Assembly (NCBI GenBank): GCA_002347095.1
Contig: DDWZ01000004.1
Location: forward strand, 1 to 55,952
DNA: 55,952 nt
From: Desulfobulbaceae bacterium UBA2273
Lineage (GTDB): Bacteria > Desulfobacterota > Desulfobulbia > Desulfobulbales > Desulfurivibrionaceae
Reading direction: 5' to 3'
Of this stretch, positions 18,166 to 26,353 are shown piece after piece (position 1 is the stretch's first letter; every line of letters starts with the position of its first letter). The notes below the pieces were generated by a model. The model saw only the letters and a list, made by a program, of their open reading frames with translations. It had not been told where the DNA came from and searched no databases. The translations under genes and the position numbers were made by a program.

Positions 18166-19140
18166 ATGGATATATTCACAAACATCAGCGACATACCAGC
18201 CCCTTTTCCCAGGGCGGCCGTCACCATCGGCAACTTTGACGGCGTCCATCTGGGCCATCAAATCCTTTTCTCCGAGGTGGTGAGCCGCGCCTATCAAAAC
18301 AAGGGCGCCAGCGTGGTTGTGACCTTTGAGCCGCATCCGCTCAAGGTGGTCCGTCCGGACATCGGCCTGAAGCTCATCTCCACCGCCGAACAGAAAAAAG
18401 AGCTCATCGCCCTGGCCAATATCGATGCGCTGATCATCCTCCCCTTTACCAGGGAATTTGCCAACACCCCGGCCGAGACCTTTGTGGACCAAGTCCTGCG
18501 CAAAACCATCGGCGTCCAGGATCTGGTGGTGGGGTACGACTACGCTTTCGGCAAGAGCCGCCAGGGCGACATCCCCTTTCTGCAGGAGCAAGGCAAGGCC
18601 AAGGGCTTCACGGTTTCGGTGGTTGAGCCCTACTATGTGGACGGGATGCTGGCCAGCAGCACCAAAATCCGGGAGCTGGTGGGGCTGGGCAAGATGGTCG
18701 ATGTCAAGAAACTGCTGGGCCGCTATTACCAGATCCGGGGCGAGGTGAAAATGGGCAAACAACGGGGTGGCCCCCTGCTGGGCTTTCCCACCGCCAACCT
18801 CGCCATTGCCGAGGAAGACCTCTGCCCGCGTTTGGGCGTGTACGTCACCCAGGTGATCTACGACGGCAAATGCTACGGCGGCGTGCTCAACATCGGCTAC
18901 AACCCGACCTTTGAGGGGCAAAAACTTTCCGCCGAAACCCATATCTTTGACTTCAATCAGGATATCTACGGAAAACCGATCAAGATAAACCTGCTCCGTT
19001 TCCTGCGCGGGGAAAAGAAATTTTCCGGCGCGGGAGAACTGGCAGCCCAGATCGGCCAGGATGTGACAGAGGCAAGGAAGGTGCTTGCCGATGCCCGGCA
19101 GGAGATCCTTCTCGCCTGCGAGGAGAAGTACAACCGATAA
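18166..19140 (+). CDS. ribF: bifunctional riboflavin kinase / FAD synthetase
   Basis: Converts riboflavin to FMN and then to FAD. The N-terminal nucleotidyltransferase domain shows TIGNFDGVHLGHQ and the late STKIRELV signature. The C-terminal kinase domain (from about 190) shows the RGGPLLGFPTANLAI loop and VLNIGYNPTFEG. The 324-residue length is normal. The start at 18166 has AGGACG upstream and fits the promoter at 18106-18134. It is a single gene, closed by the terminator at 19139-19173. FAD and FMN supply matters for the flavoenzymes seen here, such as the CoA-disulfide reductase. Confidence 0.96.
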   Translation: MDIFTNISDIPAPFPRAAVTIGNFDGVHLGHQILFSEVVSRAYQNKGASVVVTFEPHPLKVVRPDIGLKLISTAEQKKELIALANIDALIILPFTREFANTPAETFVDQVLRKTIGVQDLVVGYDYAFGKSRQGDIPFLQEQGKAKGFTVSVVEPYYVDGMLASSTKIRELVGLGKMVDVKKLLGRYYQIRGEVKMGKQRGGPLLGFPTANLAIAEEDLCPRLGVYVTQVIYDGKCYGGVLNIGYNPTFEGQKLSAETHIFDFNQDIYGKPIKINLLRFLRGEKKFSGAGELAAQIGQDVTEARKVLADARQEILLACEEKYNR

Positions 19141-19173
19141 AAAAAGCCCGCCTCTTTCAAGGCGGGCTTTTTC
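19139..19173. terminator. bidirectional Rho-independent terminator
   Basis: A 13-bp stem (aaaaagcccgcct / aggcgggcttttt) with a six-base loop sits between the convergent ribF and chemoreceptor genes; T-runs exist on both strands. Confidence 0.9.
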
Positions 19174-19192
19174 TTGCTCTCACAAGCAGGGA

Positions 19193-20809
19193 TCAAAAAT
19201 CCTCGAACTTTTCATCTTCAAAGGGAATCACCTCTTCAGCCTTTTTCTTGCCGGCTGCGGCTGGCGGCAGCGCCTTGGCGGCAACCTTCGCCTTTGGCGG
19301 CGCCGCCAGCGCCCTGTGTGCGCCCTGGCGGGAGGTCTTCTGCCTGCCTGCCTCCGGCGGCCGTTTTAACGCGCTGCTGCTTTTCTTGACCCCGCCGCTG
19401 ACCAGCACCGCCAGATCATCCACATAATTTTTCATGTACTCCGCCTGGGCGCTCAACTCCTCCGAGGCGCTGGCCGCCTCTTCCGAACTGGCCGCGGTTT
19501 GCTGGGTCACCCGGTCGATTTCGGTGATCGCCGCGTTGACCTGATCAAGCCCGGAGGTCTGTTCCCCGGAGGCAATGGCAATTTCGTCAACCAGACTGCC
19601 CACCTTGGCCGCGACCTCGGCAACCTCGCAGAAATCCTCGTTGGTTTGCACCAACAGCTCCTCTCCCTCCTTCACCTTCTTCACCGTGCCTTCGATAAGC
19701 TCCGCGGTGTTGCGAGCCGCTTCCGCCGCCCGCATGGCCAGATTGCGGACCTCGTCAGCGACCACGGCAAATCCCGCCCCGGCCTCGCCGGCCCGGGCCG
19801 CCTCAACCGCGGCGTTCAAAGCCAGCAGGTTGGTCTGGAAGGCGATCTCGTCAATGGTTTTGATGATCTTCGAGGTCTGCTCGCTGGCCTTGGAAATTTC
19901 TTCCATGGCCACGGTTTGCGCGGCCATGGACTGATTGGCCTTGCCCATCACCGTATTCACCTCGCGCATGAGCGAATTGCACTCGGCGGCATTGTCGGCA
20001 TTGCGCCGGGCCATGGTCGAAACCTCTTCCAGGGAGGCGGAAGTCTCTTCCAGGGAAGCAGCCTCCTCGGAGGCGCCTTCCGCCAAGGTATGCGCCGAGG
20101 AGGAAAGCTGACCCGAGGCGGAAGTCACCTGAGTGGCGCAGTCCTCCAACCCGTCGATGATCCGGCCAACCGGGGTAATAACAAAGCGGGAAAGACACCA
20201 ATACACCGCAAAGCACAGGGCCAGCACCACGCAACCGATGGCAAGAACAATGACCAGCCCCAACCGCCAGGAGGCCGCGGTCAGTTCCTCCTGGGTGGTC
20301 CGCACCAGGTCCTCGATGCGGAGGGAGACTTCCTCGGAATTTTTTTCCACCCCGGCAAAACTTAAGCCCACTTCAACAAATCCGATTCCCTTGCCCTCAA
20401 AGAGGATTTCCTTGCGCAGGGTCTCCTTGGCTTGCTCCTGGCCCTTGGCCTCGGCAAGCACGCTCTTGTCCTTACCGTAAAAAACCACGGAAACGACGTC
20501 TTCGTCGTTCTTGGCGTTGGCGGCAAGCCTGGTCATGGAATCGAAATCATAGCCGATGATCAGGGCCGATCCGGTTTGCGCCAGAAGCGCGGCGACGGAC
20601 TCCCCTTTCTGCCTCAATTTCCCGGCCAGCAGCTTTTCCTGCTCCGCCTGCTCGGATTTCAGCCGGTTGATGAACCCGTCCGCCTGCTTTTTCTGTGAAC
20701 TGCTGGCGGTGAAGATAGCCACCACTGCCAGCACCACCATCAGAGCCTGCGCCAGGATTGAAACGATGAGAATGAATCTGGCGGCAATTCCTCTATTTTT
20801 CGAAGCCAT
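19193..20809 (-). CDS. methyl-accepting chemotaxis protein
   Basis: A 538-residue transmembrane chemoreceptor. Membrane helix 1 spans about 10-33, a periplasmic or extracytoplasmic domain of about 150 residues follows, and helix 2 lies at about 183-205. A HAMP-like linker and a long signalling coiled coil end in the conserved hairpin ([20 protein letters not shown], near 316-340). The tail is rich in Ala, Pro and Lys and ends EDEKFEDF, without a CheR-tethering NWETF-type peptide. It follows a PhnD-like binding protein by only 42 bases, so it may sense that ligand through the binding protein. AAGGGG lies upstream of the start. Confidence 0.92.
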   Translation of the reverse strand: MASKNRGIAARFILIVSILAQALMVVLAVVAIFTASSSQKKQADGFINRLKSEQAEQEKLLAGKLRQKGESVAALLAQTGSALIIGYDFDSMTRLAANAKNDEDVVSVVFYGKDKSVLAEAKGQEQAKETLRKEILFEGKGIGFVEVGLSFAGVEKNSEEVSLRIEDLVRTTQEELTAASWRLGLVIVLAIGCVVLALCFAVYWCLSRFVITPVGRIIDGLEDCATQVTSASGQLSSSAHTLAEGASEEAASLEETSASLEEVSTMARRNADNAAECNSLMREVNTVMGKANQSMAAQTVAMEEISKASEQTSKIIKTIDEIAFQTNLLALNAAVEAARAGEAGAGFAVVADEVRNLAMRAAEAARNTAELIEGTVKKVKEGEELLVQTNEDFCEVAEVAAKVGSLVDEIAIASGEQTSGLDQVNAAITEIDRVTQQTAASSEEAASASEELSAQAEYMKNYVDDLAVLVSGGVKKSSSALKRPPEAGRQKTSRQGAHRALAAPPKAKVAAKALPPAAAGKKKAEEVIPFEDEKFEDF

Positions 20810-20851
20810 TCACGATCCCCTTGCTGGATATGCGATTGTATCGTTGCAGAA

Positions 20852-21682
20852 TTATTTGGCCATCTTGGCGTCAACCTTTTTGATAATGCCAAACAGACTG
20901 GCATAATCGCTCGGTTTGGTAACGGCAAAACCGGTATAATCTTTCTGGATCGAGGTATACACCTTCGGATCTTTCCCATTGATCAGCGCAGCCTGGATCT
21001 TTTTCATGGTGGCGCCGTCAATTTTTGGGCCAACGCCAATGACATGCTCGTACACGGGCGCGCTCTCGGCGATCACTTTGAGTCCCTGGCCCATGAATTT
21101 CTCGGCGACATCCGGCTTGAGGCCGCCGGCGTCATGCCCACCTTGCAATACGGAATTGGCCACGTTTTCGTGCTTCCCGGTAAAATCATACTTCATGGAA
21201 TCAAAGACTCCCGCATCCATCAGCATTGCTGCGGGGATATAACAGGAAAGGGTGGAATCGCGGTCGCCAAAGGCCATTTTCTTGCCCTTGAGATCGGCTA
21301 GGGAATTAATGGGACCATCCTTCTTCGCCACAATCACACCCTTAAAGGTCGGCTTGCCCTTGCTGAGAGCCGTGGCCACCAGGCGCACCTTGTCCGGATG
21401 CAAGTTTGAGAGTTCTGCGTAGATCGACGGCCCCATGAAAAAAATGTCAATCTCCCCTTTGAGGACGGCTTGATTGAATGCTTCGTAATCCTTAGCGCTG
21501 CGAAAAGAGACTTTTGCGCCTGTTTCCGCCTCAAGCAGGGAGATCAAAGGCTTGAAAATGTTTGCCAGCTCCGCCGGATTTTTATAGGGATGTACTCCGA
21601 AAACATAGGTTTCCGCCGCAAATAGGGGGGCAGCGAAACATGCAATAATAAGGGCTGTTACGAGAATAATTTTGATGCGCAT
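20852..21682 (-). CDS. PhnD-like periplasmic substrate-binding protein (1)
   Basis: A 276-residue exported binding protein with a Sec signal peptide ending near FAAPLFA. The body matches the phosphate/phosphite/phosphonate family, with LKGEIDIFFMGPSIYAEL and AFGDRDSTLSCYIPAAML forming the anion-binding part. Ligands of distant members vary, so phosphonate is not assured. AAAGGAG lies eight bases before the ATG. No PhnC/PhnE-type ABC genes are nearby; instead the next gene is a chemoreceptor and the upstream genes encode an FtsX/MacB-type ABC pair. A role as a ligand-presenting protein for taxis is plausible. Confidence 0.82.
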   Translation of the reverse strand: MRIKIILVTALIIACFAAPLFAAETYVFGVHPYKNPAELANIFKPLISLLEAETGAKVSFRSAKDYEAFNQAVLKGEIDIFFMGPSIYAELSNLHPDKVRLVATALSKGKPTFKGVIVAKKDGPINSLADLKGKKMAFGDRDSTLSCYIPAAMLMDAGVFDSMKYDFTGKHENVANSVLQGGHDAGGLKPDVAEKFMGQGLKVIAESAPVYEHVIGVGPKIDGATMKKIQAALINGKDPKVYTSIQKDYTGFAVTKPSDYASLFGIIKKVDAKMAK

Positions 21683-21807
21683 GCATTCTCCTTTGAGGGT
21701 GATACCAGATGCTATTTTTTAACGGACCACGCCTCGCCCGGCGGCCGCAATGGCGCCCCCCGCTTGCCAACACCGCGCAGCAAGGCGTGAATCCTCAACA
21801 CCTCGGT

Positions 21808-22701
21808 CTAGTTGGCAAACGCCCCATATTTAAGCGCCTTCAAACATTCCCGCACGCTTTTAAAATCCGCGGGCGGCGCCCAGCCGATGATCCCAGCCTT
21901 TTTGGCCGCATCGGAATCAGATTTTACCGCCAACAGGGCGTCGCCGAATTTTTTAACCTTGGCGGCGTCAACATGCTTTGCCGCGGCCATGGGCCACTCG
22001 GGATACAGCTCGGTGCTGCGGACAAAAGGGAAGCCGTCTTTGATCGGGTTGATGATCTTGAAATCGGCCATGGAGATCTTGCCTTCCTTTGCCATGGCCT
22101 CCAGGGTGTCGGTGCGCACGGTGCCGGCGTCCATGGCCCCGTTCTTCACGGCCAGAACCACGTTGTCATGCTTGCCGCCTTCCTTGAACTCGGCGAAATC
22201 CTTCTTGTAATCGATGCCGTTCTGCAGCAACAACCGCAGGGCCATCTGGCCGCCGCCAAAGGAGGAAGCCTTGACCACCATGAACTTCTTGCCCTTGAGA
22301 TCGGAGAGCGTATTGATGGGGCTGTCCTTGCGCACAAAGATCACCCCGCCGAACTCCTTGACCGGCTTACCGCCCGCCGAATTGACCTGCATGGCCACGG
22401 GTTTGGCGCCGTAGAGCTTTTCCATCTCCACGAAAAAGGCGGAGTTCGCCAGCATGAAATCGATCTTTCCGTCCCTGAGCATGGGCTCAATGGCGTTGAA
22501 CTCCAGAGGCATGATGGTGACCGGCTCACCCATCTTGCCGGTGAGATACTCCCCGGTGGCAGCCCATTCCTCCATGACCTTGGGCGCGCCCCGCAGGGCC
22601 AGGATTCCGACCTTGATTTCCGCGTGCGCCGCTGCAACAAACATGGCGCTGGCCAACAGAGCCAGACCCATCATCCCGATTTTCTTCATGCTGCTTCCCA
22701 T
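21808..22701 (-). CDS. PhnD-like periplasmic substrate-binding protein (2)
   Basis: A 297-residue paralogue of the protein at 20852-21682 with a signal peptide (MKKIGMMGLALLASAMF, cut after AAHA). Family motifs include LRDGKIDFMLANSAFFVEM, VVKASSFGGGQMALRLLL and GKHDNVVLAVKNGAMDAG. The anion-site residues differ from paralogue 1, suggesting another ligand. The start at 22701 is chosen because GAGGAG lies seven bases upstream; an ATG at 22689 is the alternative. A promoter with an overlapping dyad lies at 22847-22893. Confidence 0.82.
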   Translation of the reverse strand: MGSSMKKIGMMGLALLASAMFVAAAHAEIKVGILALRGAPKVMEEWAATGEYLTGKMGEPVTIMPLEFNAIEPMLRDGKIDFMLANSAFFVEMEKLYGAKPVAMQVNSAGGKPVKEFGGVIFVRKDSPINTLSDLKGKKFMVVKASSFGGGQMALRLLLQNGIDYKKDFAEFKEGGKHDNVVLAVKNGAMDAGTVRTDTLEAMAKEGKISMADFKIINPIKDGFPFVRSTELYPEWPMAAAKHVDAAKVKKFGDALLAVKSDSDAAKKAGIIGWAPPADFKSVRECLKALKYGAFAN

Positions 22702-22846
22702 AACATCTCTCCTCGCTGTATTGTTTTTTGCTTTTTCCGGAGAATCCGGAGCCCCATACAGACACGACAAGGAACCTTCCTGCACCGACCGGGAGCCGGA
22801 CGCCGGAAGCACAATGGATAGGTAGTAACACCTACACAGCATTTAT

Positions 22847-22893
22847 TGTATAATTTTCAGGAGAATAGTGTCAAAGGTAATTATCCTTTGATA
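22847..22893 (-). promoter_or_regulatory. promoter and dyad operator upstream of PhnD-like gene 2
   Basis: On the minus strand, TTGACA (22869-22874) and TATACA (22847-22852) are 16 bases apart. A perfect 7-bp dyad (tcaaagg/cctttga, arms 22871-22877 and 22885-22891, AT-rich 7-base centre) overlaps the -35 box, where a bound repressor would block polymerase. The binding protein is unknown; it does not match a Fur consensus well. Confidence 0.55.
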
Positions 22894-22912
22894 CTAAAAA
22901 ACAGCGCTGAAT

Positions 22913-23608
22913 TCACTGGGGCAGACAGAGACCATCCCGGACCAGAATGGTCCTGTCGGCATGGCGGCAGGCGTCCGGATTATGGGTCACCATGATGACG
23001 GTCAACCCCTCCTGGTTCAACTGGCGAAGCAGCCCCATGACCCCTTCCGCGGTCTCGCTGTCAAGGCTGCCGGTGGGCTCATCGGCCAGCAGGATGGGCG
23101 GCCGGTTGACAATGGCCCTGGCAATGGCGACCCGTTCCTGCTCACCGCCGGAAAGCTGGTCCGGCAAGCGGGGTGCCTTGGCTCCGAGCCCGACCTTTTC
23201 GAGAACCGAACGGGCCATGCCGTCTTGCTCCTTGGCGGAGATGCCGGTGATGGCCATGGGCAGCTTGATGTTTTCCAGCACCGTCAGGTAGGGGATGAGC
23301 TGAAAAGACTGAAAGATGATGCCGATATACTCGCTGCGAAAATCGGCTCGCTGTTCGCTGCTCAGCCCATAGACATCCAGGGAATCGACCAGAACCTGCC
23401 CCCGGCTCGGATGATTGAGCCCGCCGAGCACGGCAAGCAAGGTGCTTTTTCCGGAGCCGGACTGTCCCATGATGCTGATGAACTCGCCATCGTCCACCTG
23501 AAAATGCATGTGCCGGATGGCGCTCACCGTGTTCGCCCCGACCTGGTAATCCTTGCCGATATCCCTGATCTCAATGAGATGCTGTGCTGCCTGTTCTTTT
23601 GCTGGCAT
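22913..23608 (-). CDS. ABC transporter ATP-binding protein (LolD/MacB type)
   Basis: ATPase subunit of 231 residues pairing with the FtsX-like permease encoded just upstream. Walker A is GQSGSGKST, the signature LSGGEQERVAIARA, and Walker B ILLADEPTGSLD. The LolD/MacB class is indicated by the EYIGIIFQSFQLIPYLT Q-loop. These ATPases usually drive mechanotransmission or export and not classical import. AAGGAGGAG lies directly upstream. The spacer to the permease gene holds a large nested palindrome (23644-23752), unusual inside an operon. Confidence 0.92.
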   Translation of the reverse strand: MPAKEQAAQHLIEIRDIGKDYQVGANTVSAIRHMHFQVDDGEFISIMGQSGSGKSTLLAVLGGLNHPSRGQVLVDSLDVYGLSSEQRADFRSEYIGIIFQSFQLIPYLTVLENIKLPMAITGISAKEQDGMARSVLEKVGLGAKAPRLPDQLSGGEQERVAIARAIVNRPPILLADEPTGSLDSETAEGVMGLLRQLNQEGLTVIMVTHNPDACRHADRTILVRDGLCLPQ

Positions 23609-23643
23609 GACTCCTCCTTACAGGGCCTGATGATACCCCCGAA

Positions 23644-23752
23644 ATAAGCGGTCACAGGGTGCCGCAGATGCGCGGAAGAGACCTGTCCGCTATACATCAG
23701 GTATGCGGACAGGTCGATGACAAAGCAGATGCGGTGCCCTGTGGCCGCTTAT
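23644..23752. repeat. nested palindromic element inside the ABC operon
   Basis: Outer arms 23644-23671 and 23725-23752 match at 23 of 28 positions, and three of the five mismatches are G-T wobbles. Inner arms 23680-23690 and 23705-23715 are a perfect 11-bp inverted repeat. The whole forms a hairpin of about 109 bases filling the gap between permease and ATPase genes. It could be an inserted repeat element or a processing/attenuation signal. Confidence 0.85.
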
Positions 23753-23756
23753 CTCC

Positions 23757-24914
23757 TTACAAGGCCCGCAGCGCTTCGCTGGGGTCAAGACTGCTGCCCT
23801 TCCTAGCCGGATAGAGACTGGCCAGCAGGCTGAGGGAAATGGAAAGCAGTATGGCCAGGCCGCCGAGCGGAAGATTCACCCCGGCAAAGGTTCCGCTGGG
23901 GATGACCACAGGCAAGATCGACCAGGCGATGAGATTACCGGCGGCAAAACCCAAAAAGCCGCCGACAAAACCGACCACAATGGCTTCCAGCAGAATGATC
24001 TGCATGACATGCCCCCGTCGAAAACCGATGGCCCGAAAAATGCCGATCTCGCGGGTCCGCTCGTTCACCGCCCCCATCATGGTGACAAAAACCAAAAGCG
24101 AACCGATGAAGATCACCAGCCCGGCAACGCCGTAGCTGAAGGCCTTGAACAACTCGATGGATTGCATCTTGGCCATCACCGCCTGCCTGAGCGCCGTGAC
24201 CTTGGCGTTGGGGAATTTCTCGGCGATCTGCAAAACCAGCTCAGTGATCGGACAATCCCGGCAGAAAGCGGCGATCTCCACCAGGGAAACGATGCCTTTT
24301 TTGCCCAGGACTTCCTGCACGGCATGAAGATCGCCGATGATCATGCCGTCTTCCGCGGCTCCCGTAGGCTGGAGGATGGCAGTCACCCTGAAGGTCCGGG
24401 GGCCAAGCGGCAGGACATCGCCGACGGCAAGATGCAATGCCGCAGCCGCCTCTGCCCCGGCAACCAGATCCCCCGAAGCCGCAGGAGCAGCGCCGTCCAG
24501 ATGCCACCAGGTTTTCAGCGGCAGCTCCACCGCAAAATCAACCCCCATCAGGAGCACCTGCCGCCCCATGACCTGGGCCGCGCCGAGAACCTTGGGGGCC
24601 ACCGCCCCGAGATTCTCGCGGTTTTCAATTTCCCGGATACCCTTGAGGTCTTGTTCCTTAAACTCCTGGACGGCGTAGTTCACGCCGCCCACCGTGATGC
24701 CGCCATAGCTCAGGGCAAGATTTTCGCTTTTGGGAACCATGACGATGTTGGCCCCAAACCGGTCCAGCCTTTCCTCGATGTCCCGGGTCATGCTCTCCGT
24801 AATGGACAACAGGGTAACAATGGTGGCGATCCCCAGCACCAGGCCGAGCACGAGAAAAATCACCTTGCCCTTGCGGCGCTTGAGGTTGCTATACGAGATA
24901 TGATAGAGCTTCAT
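23757..24914 (-). CDS. ABC transporter permease (FtsX/MacB type)
   Basis: A 385-residue membrane protein with the four-helix FtsX/MacB layout: one helix near the N-terminus (about 18-40), an extracytoplasmic domain of about 220 residues, and three helices at the C-terminus. The conserved NERTREIGIFRAIGF coupling motif precedes helix 3, and YPARKGSSLDPSEALR ends the protein. The external domain holds a CRDC pair, a possible metal or disulfide site. GGAG lies about nine bases upstream of the start. Together with the DUF2318 protein and ATPase it resembles the permease part of p19-type iron-uptake loci. Confidence 0.9.
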   Translation of the reverse strand: MKLYHISYSNLKRRKGKVIFLVLGLVLGIATIVTLLSITESMTRDIEERLDRFGANIVMVPKSENLALSYGGITVGGVNYAVQEFKEQDLKGIREIENRENLGAVAPKVLGAAQVMGRQVLLMGVDFAVELPLKTWWHLDGAAPAASGDLVAGAEAAAALHLAVGDVLPLGPRTFRVTAILQPTGAAEDGMIIGDLHAVQEVLGKKGIVSLVEIAAFCRDCPITELVLQIAEKFPNAKVTALRQAVMAKMQSIELFKAFSYGVAGLVIFIGSLLVFVTMMGAVNERTREIGIFRAIGFRRGHVMQIILLEAIVVGFVGGFLGFAAGNLIAWSILPVVIPSGTFAGVNLPLGGLAILLSISLSLLASLYPARKGSSLDPSEALRAL

Positions 24915-24945
24915 CTGTTTTTTCTCCGCGCAAGCGCGGCCGCCG

Positions 24946-25386
24946 CTACTGGCCGCCGGTCGCCTCAGCCTCCTTTTTCATGGTGTGCAGCCGCTGGTGG
25001 TGGCCGACCTCATTGAGCAGCACCGCCTGCGCCCCCTGCTGCAGGAAAAAAGCGGAAATCCTTGCCGTGTCAAGCACCCCTTTGTTGAAGGTAATGACAA
25101 CCCGCGAGCCGTGACCGTCCATCACCACTTCGCGCACCCCCTCCTGCTTTGTGAGTTCCGCCAACACCCGTTCCGATACGGCCCGCTCTCCGGACAATTT
25201 GTAAATTGCGTCCTCAAGCTGGCGATTTTTCAAAAAGGCGATGGACCTGGGGATGACAACCATTCCCAGGCCGAGAAGAATGGCAAGGGAGACCAGGGTG
25301 GCCACGCGGCCGAACCCCATCCCCCGTTTTTTCACCCCCAGAACCCGCTCCCGCTTTTCCCGGTATTTTTCAAGATCGTACGCCAT
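24946..25386 (-). CDS. small single-pass membrane protein, unknown function
   Basis: A 146-residue protein with a charged N-terminus (MAYDLEKYREKRERV), one membrane helix (about 27-48) and an outer domain. The last 70 residues read like a beta-alpha-beta-beta-alpha-beta fold (VREVVMDGHGSRVVITF then VLDTARISAFFLQQGA), reminiscent of heavy-metal-associated domains but without the CxxC pair. A histidine pair (EVGHHQRLH) near the C-terminus could bind metal. It lies between the DUF2318 gene and the permease gene with tight spacing, so it probably belongs to the same complex. Confidence 0.75.
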   Translation of the reverse strand: MAYDLEKYREKRERVLGVKKRGMGFGRVATLVSLAILLGLGMVVIPRSIAFLKNRQLEDAIYKLSGERAVSERVLAELTKQEGVREVVMDGHGSRVVITFNKGVLDTARISAFFLQQGAQAVLLNEVGHHQRLHTMKKEAEATGGQ

Positions 25387-25401
25387 CCGTAGTGTTGCTC
25401 C

Positions 25402-25866
25402 TTACTTTTTATATGTGCAATACCAACTGTTCCGGTCGATGTCGGCCATGGCAATCACCAGCGTGTTGCCTTCAATGGTTCTGGCCAGGGGAGCCGGATT
25501 GCAGCCTCCTTTCACCTCGTTGATCCTGTTCGAGGCAAAACGCATGCCGCAGTTGAGACAGACCATCTCATCACCGCTCTGCTCGTAGCCCTTGCCCGCG
25601 CGGTAACAGACATCGCAGGCGTCTATGGCCGACCGGATAACGCCGTCTTTGCTTTTCAGCACAAAAAAAGTCACCATCACCCCATCGCCGGCCTGCACCT
25701 TGAAATGGTGGGCTTTGCCGTCAGCAATGGACGCCACGGGGATTTCCAGCCTCCCCTTGGCCGGGGTCAGGGTCTTCACCTTGCCCCCCCACAAACCGGC
25801 CATGGCCGCACCGGCCAGCACCACAGACATCGTTACCGCCACAAGCACTCCAGCCGTTTTTTTCAT
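25402..25866 (-). CDS. DUF2318-domain exported protein
   Basis: A 154-residue protein with a Sec signal peptide (cut near AGAAMA). The DUF2318 domain is recognised by AIDACDVCYRAGKGYEQSG, then MVCLNCGMRF and KGGCNPAPL, a set of conserved Cys likely to bind metal or an Fe-S centre. Relatives are found with Ftr1-like iron permeases and in p19-type iron-uptake loci with FtsX-like ABC subunits. The start overlaps the stop of the preceding gene (ATGA), so the two are translationally coupled. A role in handling iron or another metal in the periplasm is an inference from this context. Confidence 0.85.
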   Translation of the reverse strand: MKKTAGVLVAVTMSVVLAGAAMAGLWGGKVKTLTPAKGRLEIPVASIADGKAHHFKVQAGDGVMVTFFVLKSKDGVIRSAIDACDVCYRAGKGYEQSGDEMVCLNCGMRFASNRINEVKGGCNPAPLARTIEGNTLVIAMADIDRNSWYCTYKK

Positions 25867-26231
25867 CGCGCATCTCCCTGTTTCCTTTTTTCGGCATCAG
25901 TACCGCCAAACCTTTTCCTGAACAGCTCCCGCCAGGACGCCGCCGTTGCAGGACAGACGTTTTGATCGCACTCGGAGCAGGCCTGTGCCCTTGGCTTTCC
26001 GCCGGTTATTCCAGTGGGCGCCCGCACCACAAGCGTGGTGTTTTTTGACTTCCAGGCAGTAAAATGGGGATTGTCAATCCCCCACCAGATTCCGGCCAGA
26101 ATGCCAAGCAATCCCACTGTTCCGAAGATGTATCGCTTCACGCGTCCGGTTCTTGCACCCATTCCCGCCGCCTGCCTCCTTGCAATGCCATCCAGACAAA
26201 GCAAGGCCCATGCCACAGCGACACAGAGCAC
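25863..26231 (-). CDS. small membrane protein with CxxCxxxxC motif
   Basis: A 122-residue protein beginning with GTG at 26231 after AAAAGGG. The first 25 residues are hydrophobic, a second membrane helix spans about 33-50 (YIFGTVGLLGILAGIWWG), and the remainder is outside. It has ACSECDQNVCPA, a Cys cluster that could ligate an Fe-S centre or metal. A shorter version starting at the ATG at 26162 is possible, since AAGGAGG lies 12 bases before it. It is coupled by ATGA overlap to the DUF2318 gene and heads that run. The family is not recognised. Confidence 0.65.
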   Translation of the reverse strand: MLCVAVAWALLCLDGIARRQAAGMGARTGRVKRYIFGTVGLLGILAGIWWGIDNPHFTAWKSKNTTLVVRAPTGITGGKPRAQACSECDQNVCPATAASWRELFRKRFGGTDAEKRKQGDAR

Positions 26232-26300
26232 GGCAGCCCTTTTCCCGGCAGGTTTTACAGGGGGGACTCGAAAATGAAAGCGATGGAGACAGTGAAGTTA

Positions 26301-26339
26301 TGGAGAATATTCGCCAAGACGCTTACAGAATATTCTCCA
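26301..26339. promoter_or_regulatory. 12-bp dyad upstream of the DUF2318 gene run
   Basis: Perfect inverted repeat tggagaatattc / gaatattctcca with a 15-base spacer, between the response regulator stop (26354) and the start of the small membrane protein gene (26231). No T-run follows, so an operator or mRNA leader hairpin is likelier than a terminator. Confidence 0.6.
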
Positions 26340-26353
26340 CTGAGCAAGGACAA

